64,000 nt of DNA. Source: Flavobacteriaceae bacterium. GTDB lineage: Bacteria > Bacteroidota > Bacteroidia > Flavobacteriales > Flavobacteriaceae. Under the pieces are notes generated by a model. The model saw only the letters and a program-made list of their open reading frames with translations. It was not told the origin of the DNA and did no database searches. Position numbers and translations under genes: made by a program. Below, piece by piece: positions 1 to 7,443 of the stretch; within the stretch, counting starts at the first letter, position 1; the number at the start of each line of letters is the position of its first letter. Location: assembly GCA_028280265.1 (NCBI GenBank), contig JANQMD010000039.1:1-64000 (forward strand). Reading direction: 5' to 3'.

Positions 1-94
1 ATTGGTGATTGGTGATTGGTGATTGGTGATTGGTGATTGGTGATTGGTGATTGGTGATTGGTGATTGGTGATTGGTGATTGGTGATTGGTGATT
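1..94. repeat. Heptamer tandem repeat (ATTGGTG)n
   Basis: About 13.4 perfect copies of the 7-base unit ATTGGTG run from the first base of the window to 94, where the period breaks into a T/A-rich sequence. The array continues off the left edge, so its true length is unknown. No copy carries a substitution, which suggests recent slippage-driven expansion. It lies about 345 bases upstream of apaG and encodes nothing obvious. Because the unit is not a multiple of three, any reading frame through it would cycle. Confidence 0.97.
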
Positions 95-430
95 TAAAAC
101 TAAGAAATACATTTACAAGCTAAACGGTTTAACAAAAAACTTTTAAACTTTTTGACTTTTTAATCTGAGACTTTGCAACTTTGAAACTTAGCTTCTTTGT
201 AACTTTCCCACTTTTAAAAATTGCTGGATTATTGGATCGCTGAAATATTAGATCATTTGGATTATTAGATTATTGGAATACTTTACAGCACTATCTCTCT
301 CAAACTTTCCTACTCTGCAACTATTCAGCTTTGAAACTCTGCAACTTTGCAACTTTACCACTCTGTAACTTTATAACTTTCCAACTTTGAACTTTTTCGC
401 TTTGAAACTTTCAAACAAAATCCCTACATT
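95..430. repeat. Decayed low-complexity direct repeats (gene-free)
   Basis: There is no gene here. The stretch is built of short imperfect direct repeats of two kinds: CAACTTTGAAACTTT-like words (about 121-215 and 300-415) and GATTATTGGATTATTAG-like words (about 225-280). The first type recurs in inverse orientation at 55626-55665 and weakly after 9960. The pattern looks like eroded microsatellite sequence. A promoter for apaG must lie near its right end, but I cannot place one with confidence. Confidence 0.7.
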
Positions 431-438
431 AGCTACAC

Positions 439-825
439 ATGGTAGAGCAAATAACAAAAGGGATTAAAATATCTGTAAAAACGAAGTATGATGGATCGTT
501 GTACAGAAACCATCGCTTATACCATAATTTCAGTTATTACATAACCATAGAAAATAAATCATTAGACACTGTTCAGTTAACAGATAGATATTGGAAAATT
601 TTTGATTCGTTAAACAACACTGAAATCGTAGAAGGTGAGGGTGTTGTTGGTCAAACTCCAATATTAGAACCTCAGGATTCTTACACTTATAAATCTGGAT
701 GTTTTCTTTCTTCTGGAATAGGTTCTATGGGTGGTTACTACACCATGGTTAATCTAAAAACTGAAGAGGATTTTCGTGTAACGATCCCTACTTTCCAACT
801 TTCAACACTCGCATCATCAAACTAA
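439..825 (+). CDS. apaG: ApaG domain protein
   Basis: The 128-residue product matches the ApaG/DUF525 family in length and pattern. It has an N-terminal KISVKTKY strand, the YHNFSYYITIENKS segment, a central GVVGQTPILEPQDSYTYKSGC loop, and a GSMGGYYTMVN strand near residue 96. ApaG is a small immunoglobulin-like fold, historically linked to Co2+/Mg2+ resistance and diadenosine tetraphosphate phenotypes; its biochemical role is not settled. The ATG at 439 is the first in frame. The gene ends with two adjacent stop codons (823-828), and the next gene's reading frame overlaps its 3' end. Confidence 0.9.
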   Translation: MVEQITKGIKISVKTKYDGSLYRNHRLYHNFSYYITIENKSLDTVQLTDRYWKIFDSLNNTEIVEGEGVVGQTPILEPQDSYTYKSGCFLSSGIGSMGGYYTMVNLKTEEDFRVTIPTFQLSTLASSN

Positions 826-1952
826 TAAAGAGAAATAAACAACGAAAACTTGCCAAGGTTAAAGATCCGGAATGTCTCAATTGCGGTCATCCTTTTTTCG
901 GTTCTGAAAAATATTGTCCTGAATGCGGGCAGAAGAATAAAGGGAAAACCATCACATTTGTTAGTTTTTTAAAAGAGGTTTTCAATGGTTTTATCTCTTG
1001 GGATGCTAAATTTTGGACCACGTTAATTCCTTTACTGATAAAACCTGGAAAGGTTTCAAGAGATTTTATTCAGGGGAGAAGAATACGATATTCCAATCCA
1101 TTTCAATTTTACTTAACCACATCCATTTTGTTTTTTATTGTATTTGGAGCCATTGACAGTTACAATAAGTTTAATGAATTGACAAAAGGAAGTTCTACAC
1201 AAAAATCATCTATTGTAGACATTCAAAGAGATATTGAAAATGCTAAAAAGATTGATCCTGATTCTATTAGAAACATGGTGGATAAGCAATTGAACAGTCC
1301 TTTTATCCCTTTAGACTCTGCTCAGAGGAAGAAGATTTTAGATAAGGTAGAAGAAGATGCTAGAGACACAACTCGAAACAGAAATGGGCCTAACATTAGT
1401 TTTGGAGGAGATTCTCGTTTTGATAAGTTTGTTAATTTTTCCAAGAAAAACCCAGATATGGATATAGACCAAGCTTTGGACAGCTTGAAATATGAAAAAA
1501 ACTTTGGAAACCGGTTTTTGTATGACAGAGCCAAAGTATCGGGTACATTTTTCGAAAGTAAAGAAAACAGGAAAAAGTTTGTAAATCAAATGTTGTCTTA
1601 TGGTTCTTTCTCCTTGTTCGTTCTATTACCTATTTTCACACTCTTTCTAAAATTCTTTTACATCCGAAGGAAGTTTACCTATGTAGAGCACTTGATTTTT
1701 GTCTTCCACACACAAACTGTCTTTTTCATCTTGCTTATTCTGTTTGTTGTTCTGAACTTTTTTACTCAAAATGCACCCGTCTGGTTGTTTACTATTTTAT
1801 TTCTTATTTATCTGTTTTTAGCAATGAAGAAGTTTTATAGTCAGGGATTCTTTAAAACTTTTGCCAAATATTTATTAGTGAATTTTGTGTACTTTATCTT
1901 AGCTACTATTGGAGTTACATTTGTAGCACTCATCTCTTTTGCACTTTATTAA
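825..1952 (+). CDS. DUF3667 zinc-ribbon membrane protein, start codon unclear
   Basis: The frame is open from 765 to the stop at 1952. Its N-terminal part carries a clear zinc ribbon, CLNCG followed by CPECGQ (bases about 874-932), and then the conserved DUF3667 segment containing FWTTLIPLLIKPGKVSRDF. Four hydrophobic helices follow (bases about 1105-1145, 1600-1660, 1700-1760 and 1780-1945). No ATG, GTG or TTG precedes the zinc ribbon in frame; the first is TTG at 1128, which would remove the family's hallmark region. The likely start is therefore a rare codon such as ATA at 825 or ATC at 813/816, overlapping the apaG stop, or the sequence has an indel. Translational coupling to apaG is plausible. 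The function of DUF3667 proteins is unknown. Confidence 0.75.
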   Translation: MKRNKQRKLAKVKDPECLNCGHPFFGSEKYCPECGQKNKGKTITFVSFLKEVFNGFISWDAKFWTTLIPLLIKPGKVSRDFIQGRRIRYSNPFQFYLTTSILFFIVFGAIDSYNKFNELTKGSSTQKSSIVDIQRDIENAKKIDPDSIRNMVDKQLNSPFIPLDSAQRKKILDKVEEDARDTTRNRNGPNISFGGDSRFDKFVNFSKKNPDMDIDQALDSLKYEKNFGNRFLYDRAKVSGTFFESKENRKKFVNQMLSYGSFSLFVLLPIFTLFLKFFYIRRKFTYVEHLIFVFHTQTVFFILLILFVVLNFFTQNAPVWLFTILFLIYLFLAMKKFYSQGFFKTFAKYLLVNFVYFILATIGVTFVALISFALY

Positions 1953-2662
1953 TTGAAGTTCGTTAAGACAACCTCAGAAGACTCTTTCAACATATCAAGG
2001 TACAACATCTGTACACCAGCTACTTCTTTTTTTACTGATGTAGTACTCACAGTTTCAACATAAGGTCGTTTCATTTTCACAGCTGTTCCAGTAGATCCAA
2101 GATTTGTATTTTGATGAAATGCTAAAATTTTATCTTGCTGGTATTCCTTATTATTTTTTAACCAGTCTGAAAACCATTCTTTACGCAACTCTTTTGTTTC
2201 CTCATCGTATAGTGTCGAAGAAGACCAAATTTTCGGCTCCTGTGTTAATTCTTTAAAATGTTTCTCAGTCCCATCCCAAACTAATTCGTATGTTTTCAAC
2301 TCTTTAGCCCAATCTATAAGAACAATTGTAAAAGGTTCTATTTCATAGAAATCGAAATCCTCAATAAATACCACAGGATTTTCGACACTTAGAATATTTT
2401 TTACAACTACTCCTCTACTCATTCGGTAATATGAGTTTCTTTCGTGTTTTTCAAAACCTCCATTTAGCAAACACACCAATCGGTTCTTATCACTCATTCC
2501 TATCCAAGTTCCTCCTGCCAATTTATCTTTAGGATACATTAACGCTACTCCATCCTCCACATATTTTTGGGGAGGAATTGTTTTTCGCATCGGACTTTCA
2601 TCTCGATTTGAAGTTAAAATAAAGCCTTCATTTTTAAGTGGTAAATAGGTTACGGTACACAT
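1949..2662 (-). CDS. NRDE family protein (TANGO2-like)
   Basis: The product of about 237 residues begins MCTVTYLP and carries the signature SNRDES around residue 20, which defines the NRDE/TANGO2 (former DUF833) family. Members normally start Met-Cys, so I place the start at 2662 rather than the ATG two codons upstream; Cys2 is thought to resemble an N-terminal nucleophile. Further family landmarks are GGTWIGMSDKNRLVCLLNGG and, near the end, STGTAVKMKRPYVETVST. Eukaryotic TANGO2 is linked to haem and lipid handling, while the bacterial role is undefined. The gene converges on the DUF3667 gene with a 4-base overlap of their ends and lies about 38 bases downstream of the next minus-strand gene. 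Confidence 0.88.
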   Translation of the reverse strand: MCTVTYLPLKNEGFILTSNRDESPMRKTIPPQKYVEDGVALMYPKDKLAGGTWIGMSDKNRLVCLLNGGFEKHERNSYYRMSRGVVVKNILSVENPVVFIEDFDFYEIEPFTIVLIDWAKELKTYELVWDGTEKHFKELTQEPKIWSSSTLYDEETKELRKEWFSDWLKNNKEYQQDKILAFHQNTNLGSTGTAVKMKRPYVETVSTTSVKKEVAGVQMLYLDMLKESSEVVLTNFN

Positions 2663-2700
2663 AAACATTCATTACAAGAGATGCCAAAGATGAGAAAAAT

Positions 2701-3273
2701 CTACAAATAAAATTCAACTCCAAAAAACCAACTACTCCGCATATCTAAAAAATCCAAATCTACATCAGTAGGACTCATTGTTTTTAAAATATCACTTCTT
2801 TGAATTCTTTGATTTACAATTTGAAGTTTCATCCAACTCAGGAGCTTGTAGGAAAGCTCAGCATTGAATCCATAGCTCCCAACAACAAAATCATATCGAT
2901 GAATCACACCATAATTCAGGTTTATTCCAAATTCAAACCCCTTCATTTCAACTCGGGGAACAAACCAAAACGCAGGAATTACTATTTTTTCAAAATTATA
3001 CCCTAACCCCAGAGAATACCTCCTAAAATTACCTACTAGTTCAGCATATTCAAATCCTCCTGTGTAATATATATGTCCAAAATCACCTCCCTTAGTATGA
3101 TATTTTGCCCGAACAACTGCATCTATGGTTAGAGGAACATGTCCATGATCGTCATGTCGAAAAAGGGCATGACGAATGTCTTGGAAAACCCCCAAGGAAA
3201 ATCTCTTTTGTGCATTGCTACAGAGAGAAGAAAGACACAAGAACATTAAAAGAACAAATACTTTTTCTTTCAT
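2701..3273 (-). CDS. Secreted or outer-membrane protein of unknown function
   Basis: I do not recognise this 190-residue protein. It has a clear signal peptide (MKEKVFVLLMFLCLSSLCSNA, cleavage before QKRFS). The rest alternates aromatic and glycine residues (GHIYYTGGFEYAEL, YSLGLGYNF, GFEFGINLNYGVIHRY), as in small beta-barrels, and it ends in an aromatic-rich strand WFFGVEFYL typical of outer-membrane proteins. A histidine cluster (RHDDHGHV, near residue 40) could bind metal, but that is only suggestive. It is the first gene of a probable two-gene minus-strand unit with the NRDE protein and is divergent from pruA. Confidence 0.7.
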   Translation of the reverse strand: MKEKVFVLLMFLCLSSLCSNAQKRFSLGVFQDIRHALFRHDDHGHVPLTIDAVVRAKYHTKGGDFGHIYYTGGFEYAELVGNFRRYSLGLGYNFEKIVIPAFWFVPRVEMKGFEFGINLNYGVIHRYDFVVGSYGFNAELSYKLLSWMKLQIVNQRIQRSDILKTMSPTDVDLDFLDMRSSWFFGVEFYL

Positions 3274-3341
3274 ACTAATTCATAGATTGTAACGACAAAG
3301 AAATCAGAAAACTATTCAAAATGAACATCAAACATAAATAG

Positions 3342-3369
3342 TTTGAAAAGATTTAATGTCGTACCTTCG
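3342..3369 (+). promoter_or_regulatory. Putative Bacteroidota-type promoter for pruA
   Basis: TTTG at 3342-3345 is followed after 16 bases by TACCTTCG (3362-3369), one mismatch from the Bacteroidota -7 consensus TAnnTTTG. The spacing is slightly short. The predicted start site leaves a leader of about 35 bases to the ATG at 3411. Confidence 0.4.
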
Positions 3370-3410
3370 CGACACTAAATTTAGTCGATTACAACTTAAA
3401 AACATAAAAA

Positions 3411-5036
3411 ATGGGAAAAGGTTTTTTTCATGTACCAACAGCTATCAATGAGCCTGTAAAATCTTATGCTCCTGGAAGCCCAGAGAGAGAAGCTGTTTCT
3501 AAACAATACGATGTATATTTTAATGGAAATGTTGATGTTCCTATGTATATCGGTTCGGAAGAAGTAAGAACTGGTAATACAAGAAACATGACTCCTCCTC
3601 ACGATCATCAGCATGTTGTGGGTCAGTATCATTTAGGTGAAAAATCACATGTTGAGAATTCAATTGCTGAAGCTTTAGAAGCAAGAAAAGCTTGGTCCCA
3701 AATGCCTTGGGAGCAGAGAGCAGCAATTTTCCTGAGAGCTGCAGAATTGGTTGCGGGACCTTACCGTGCAAAGATCAATGCTGCAACGATGATTGCACAA
3801 TCAAAAACCATACACCAAGCAGAAATTGATGCTGCTTGTGAATACATTGATTTCTTGCGTTTCAATGTAGAATTTATGTCTCAAATTTATGATGAGCAAC
3901 CAGATTCTGCAGAGGGAATATGGAACCGTGTAGAGTACCGCCCTTTGGAAGGTTTTGTGTATGCGATTACTCCTTTTAACTTTACTGCAATTGCTGGAAA
4001 CTTACCTGCCAGTGCAGCGATGATGGGGAACGTTGTCGTGTGGAAGCCTTCTGATCATCAAATTTTCTCTGCAAAAGTATTAATGGATATCTTTAAAGAA
4101 GCTGGATTACCTGATGGTGTCATCAATATGGTCTATGGTGATCCTGTAATGATTACTGATACCGTATTGGCTAGCCCAGATTTTGCAGGGATTCACTTTA
4201 CAGGATCAACGTATGTTTTCAAAGAAATCTGGAAAAAGATTGGAGAGAACATTCACAACTATAAAACTTACCCTAAGATTGTTGGTGAAACAGGAGGCAA
4301 AGATTTTATCATAGCACACCCATCTGCAAACCCAAAGCAAGTAGCTACAGGAATCTCCAGAGGAGCTTTCGAATTCCAAGGGCAAAAGTGTTCTGCTGCT
4401 TCCAGAGTGTATTTACCTAAATCATTGGCTGAAGAAACTCTAAATTATGTAAAAGAAGACATTGCTTCTTTTAAAATGGGATCACCAGCAGATATGAGCA
4501 ACTTTATTACAGCAGTGATTCATGAAGGGTCTTTCGATAAGTTGGCTTCTTATATTGATGCTGCAAAAAATGATGCAGATGCTGAAATCTTCGCAGGAGG
4601 AAATTATGACAAGTCGAAAGGATATTTTGTAGAACCAACTGTAATCCTGGCAAAAGATCCTAAGTATACGACTATGTGTACGGAATTGTTTGGTCCTGTA
4701 GTAACTGTTTATATTTATGATGATGCCGATTGGTCTGAGACATTGAAATTAGTAGATGGCACCTCTGAATATGCATTAACAGGGGCGGTTTTCTCTACAG
4801 ATCGTTATGCAGTTACAGAAGCGACTAAAGCATTGGAAAATTGTGCAGGAAACTTCTACATCAATGACAAACCCACTGGAGCTGTTGTTGGACAACAACC
4901 TTTCGGTGGAGCCAGAGCATCAGGAACCAATGACAAAGCAGGTTCAGCTCAGAACTTACTTCGTTGGGTATCGCCTAGATTGATCAAAGAAACTTTCGTT
5001 TCTCCAGAAGATTACAGATATTCTTTTCTGGGCTAA
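3411..5036 (+). CDS. pruA: L-glutamate gamma-semialdehyde dehydrogenase
   Basis: The 541-residue enzyme oxidises glutamate semialdehyde (from 1-pyrroline-5-carboxylate) to glutamate with NAD+, the second step of proline catabolism. It is the stand-alone type, without a proline dehydrogenase domain. Family marks include ITPFNFTAIAGNLPA, GIHFTGSTYVFK, the catalytic-glutamate segment VGETGGKDF, the catalytic cysteine in GQKCSAASRVYLP (about residue 327), and the C-terminal GARASGTNDKAG. Length matches the mitochondrial-like P5CDH family. It is transcribed alone, between a divergent gene and a strong terminator. No putA-like proline dehydrogenase is in the window. Confidence 0.96.
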   Translation: MGKGFFHVPTAINEPVKSYAPGSPEREAVSKQYDVYFNGNVDVPMYIGSEEVRTGNTRNMTPPHDHQHVVGQYHLGEKSHVENSIAEALEARKAWSQMPWEQRAAIFLRAAELVAGPYRAKINAATMIAQSKTIHQAEIDAACEYIDFLRFNVEFMSQIYDEQPDSAEGIWNRVEYRPLEGFVYAITPFNFTAIAGNLPASAAMMGNVVVWKPSDHQIFSAKVLMDIFKEAGLPDGVINMVYGDPVMITDTVLASPDFAGIHFTGSTYVFKEIWKKIGENIHNYKTYPKIVGETGGKDFIIAHPSANPKQVATGISRGAFEFQGQKCSAASRVYLPKSLAEETLNYVKEDIASFKMGSPADMSNFITAVIHEGSFDKLASYIDAAKNDADAEIFAGGNYDKSKGYFVEPTVILAKDPKYTTMCTELFGPVVTVYIYDDADWSETLKLVDGTSEYALTGAVFSTDRYAVTEATKALENCAGNFYINDKPTGAVVGQQPFGGARASGTNDKAGSAQNLLRWVSPRLIKETFVSPEDYRYSFLG

Positions 5037-5081
5037 GAAATAGGTAAAAGCGTAAAATTCAACGTATTTCGAAATAATGTT

Positions 5082-5116
5082 AAAGGAACTATAAATTTTA
5101 TAGTTCCTTTTTTATT
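5082..5116 (+). terminator. Rho-independent terminator after pruA
   Basis: AAAGGAACTATAAA pairs with TTTATAGTTCCTTT with almost no loop, and the right arm runs into a T-rich tract. It sits 45 bases past the pruA stop and just upstream of the next gene's promoter. Confidence 0.88.
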
Positions 5117-5121
5117 TATTG

Positions 5122-5129
5122 TACTTTTG
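5122..5129 (+). promoter_or_regulatory. -7 element TACTTTTG for the DUF5916 gene
   Basis: TACTTTTG fits TAnnTTTG exactly and lies 21 bases before the ATG at 5151, directly after the pruA terminator. No convincing -33 TTTG is visible because that position is occupied by the terminator stem. Confidence 0.45.
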
Positions 5130-5150
5130 ACAAAATTCCAACCGTTTTAG

Positions 5151-7343
5151 ATGAAAAAATTACTTTTTCTTCTGTTTTTCGCTGCCTTTTGTGCACAATC
5201 CCAAATCAAAAAAAAATCAGTTGTAGTCAAATACATCAATCAAGAGATTACAATTGACGGTGCATTAAACGAAAATGCATGGGCTGGTGCCAAACCTGCA
5301 ACAGATTTCTTTCAATATTTCCCTACAGATACCGCAAGAGCCATAAGGCAAGCTGAGATAAAATTTTTATTTGATGATGAAAACCTATATGTAGGAATTA
5401 AGGTTTATGCCAAAGGAAAGGATTACATTGTTCCTTCTTTACGCCGAGATTTTAGAGCTGGCGGTAGTGATAACATCACCTTGATGTTCGACACCTTTAA
5501 TGATGGAACCAACGCATTCATTTTTGGATCGAACCCTTATGGTGTACGCCGTGAAATTTTGCTTTCTGGAGGGGGAAACGACTTGAGAGGATTTAATGGA
5601 GCATGGGATACAAAATGGTTTGGAGAATCTAAAATTCATGACGATCACTACATATTAGAATGGAAAATTCCTTTGTATGCCTTTAAATATAGAGAAGGAG
5701 AAACCAAATGGCGTTTCAATAGTTATCATTTCGACACTCAGGACAATGAACGAAATACGTGGATTAACATTCCACAAAATCAATTCATCTTCAACTTAGC
5801 TTATATGGGTGATATGATCTTTGAAAAACCGCTGGGAAAATCAAAGTCGCCAATCTGGATCGCCCCTTACATCAACGCATTTACTGGAAAGGATTACGAA
5901 TCCAACGAATCTGACAATAGTTTTACTTTTGGAGGAGATGCTCGGTTGACTGTTGGAAACAGTATGAATTTGGATGTTACGATCAATCCAGATTTTTCAC
6001 AGGTTGAAGTTGACCAACAGGTAACCAATCTAACTAGATTTGAAATTGGTTTGCCAGAACGTCGTCAGTTTTTTATTGAAAACAGTGATCTTTTTGGTGA
6101 TTTTGGTGATAGTAGAGATGCCAATCCGTTTTTTTCAAGAAGAATCGGAATTGCTAGAGATGCAAATGACAATAACATACAAAACAGAATTATTGCAGGT
6201 GCAAGGTTGAGTGGAAAACTAAATGACGATCTTCGCTTAGGTTTTTTAAACATGCAAACTGATGAAGATGTTGCCAACGAAATCCCAAGCGTAAACAATG
6301 CAGTCATCTCCTTGCAGCAAAAAGTATTTAGTCGATCTAACATTAGTTTACTCTTCATAAACAAACAAGCGACTAAGGATTATACTTTTCTAGCTGAACA
6401 AGATCGATTCAATCGTGTGGTTGGTGTTGATTATGTATTGGCATCCAAAGACAATACTTGGAGTGGAAAATATTTCTTTAATAAATCTTTTTCTCCAGGT
6501 GTAAAATCAAAAGACTTTACAGCAGGTTTTAGAACTGAATTTAACAACAGACGGTTAGGAATTCGATTAAGTGGTGTCTATGTTGCTGGTAATTTTCGTT
6601 CTGACTTAGGGTTTATTCGAAGAACAGATATTTTCAAAATCAATCCACAATTCGAGTTAAAATTCTGGCCTAAAAAAGGGAATATCCAACGACATAGTTT
6701 TTCGGTAACTCCAATTTACATTTGGAGGCCTTCGATGGATTATTTAAATTCGGATTATACTATTTTCTCTCAATGGAGGGCTAGTTTTAAGAACAATGCA
6801 GAGTTAAACATTCGCATGGCGAATCGTTTCATTCGCCTGTTTGGGGAGTTTGATCCTACGGGAACAGATGGGGCCATCCCTCTTCCTGCAAATCAAAATT
6901 ACCACTACACTTCTTTTGGAATGTCTTTTCGTTCGGATCAACGAAAAACTGTTTCCTACAGAGTCAATCCAAGTTATGGAGGATTCTTTAATGGAACTCG
7001 ACTCTCTTTAGAAGCAAATATGACTGTGAGGTTGCAACCTTATTTTTCTGGATCTATACAAGTAAATTACGATAAGATCAATCTTCCGAATCCTTATCCA
7101 GATGCTAGTATTTTGCTCGTAGGACCACGACTGGATGTGACTTTTACAAAAAATATATTCTGGGCTACTTTTTTACAATATAGTAACCAAAGAAAGAACT
7201 TTAGTATTAACACAAGATTGCAATGGAGAGTCGCTCCTTTATCAGATCTATTCTTAGTTTATAATGATAACTATGCTACTGATATCTTTAGTCCTAGGTT
7301 CAGATCACTCAATTTAAAATTCACTTATTGGTTAAATATCTAA
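5151..7343 (+). CDS. CBM9-like / DUF5916 outer-membrane protein
   Basis: The 730-residue protein has a signal peptide (MKKLLFLLFFAAFCAQS). A carbohydrate-binding family 9-like domain covers roughly residues 25-225, with INQEITIDGALNENAW, FLFDDENLYVGIKV and YILEWKIPLYAFKY. A DUF5916 region fills the rest, rich in alternating aromatic strands (NLDVTINPDFSQVEVDQQ, GLPERRQFFIENSDLF) and ending LNLKFTYWLNI like an outer-membrane barrel. The family is abundant in Bacteroidota; its substrate is unknown, and the CBM9-like module does not prove sugar binding. It is probably monocistronic, with its own -7 element and a 100-base gap to the next gene. Confidence 0.88.
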   Translation: MKKLLFLLFFAAFCAQSQIKKKSVVVKYINQEITIDGALNENAWAGAKPATDFFQYFPTDTARAIRQAEIKFLFDDENLYVGIKVYAKGKDYIVPSLRRDFRAGGSDNITLMFDTFNDGTNAFIFGSNPYGVRREILLSGGGNDLRGFNGAWDTKWFGESKIHDDHYILEWKIPLYAFKYREGETKWRFNSYHFDTQDNERNTWINIPQNQFIFNLAYMGDMIFEKPLGKSKSPIWIAPYINAFTGKDYESNESDNSFTFGGDARLTVGNSMNLDVTINPDFSQVEVDQQVTNLTRFEIGLPERRQFFIENSDLFGDFGDSRDANPFFSRRIGIARDANDNNIQNRIIAGARLSGKLNDDLRLGFLNMQTDEDVANEIPSVNNAVISLQQKVFSRSNISLLFINKQATKDYTFLAEQDRFNRVVGVDYVLASKDNTWSGKYFFNKSFSPGVKSKDFTAGFRTEFNNRRLGIRLSGVYVAGNFRSDLGFIRRTDIFKINPQFELKFWPKKGNIQRHSFSVTPIYIWRPSMDYLNSDYTIFSQWRASFKNNAELNIRMANRFIRLFGEFDPTGTDGAIPLPANQNYHYTSFGMSFRSDQRKTVSYRVNPSYGGFFNGTRLSLEANMTVRLQPYFSGSIQVNYDKINLPNPYPDASILLVGPRLDVTFTKNIFWATFLQYSNQRKNFSINTRLQWRVAPLSDLFLVYNDNYATDIFSPRFRSLNLKFTYWLNI

Positions 7344-7402
7344 ATGTTAAAACACTAAATGCCTTTAACATTTATTTAAGAAAAATCGGCAAACAGAATA
7401 TC

Positions 7403-7410
7403 TAACTTCG
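7403..7410 (+). promoter_or_regulatory. -7-like element TAACTTCG before the metalloprotease gene
   Basis: TAACTTCG differs by one base from TAnnTTTG and lies 33 bases before the ATG at 7444. No good -33 partner is seen. Confidence 0.35.
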
Positions 7411-7443
7411 AAAACTTAATTATTCACAAACAAATAGTTTATT

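Noticed and set aside
1..94. CRISPR array
   Set aside because: The unit is 7 bases with no spacers; it is a simple tandem repeat.
439..825. Programmed frameshift signal joining apaG to the DUF3667 gene
   Set aside because: No X XXY YYZ slippery heptamer was found between 765 and 823; the missing start remains unexplained and is reported as such.
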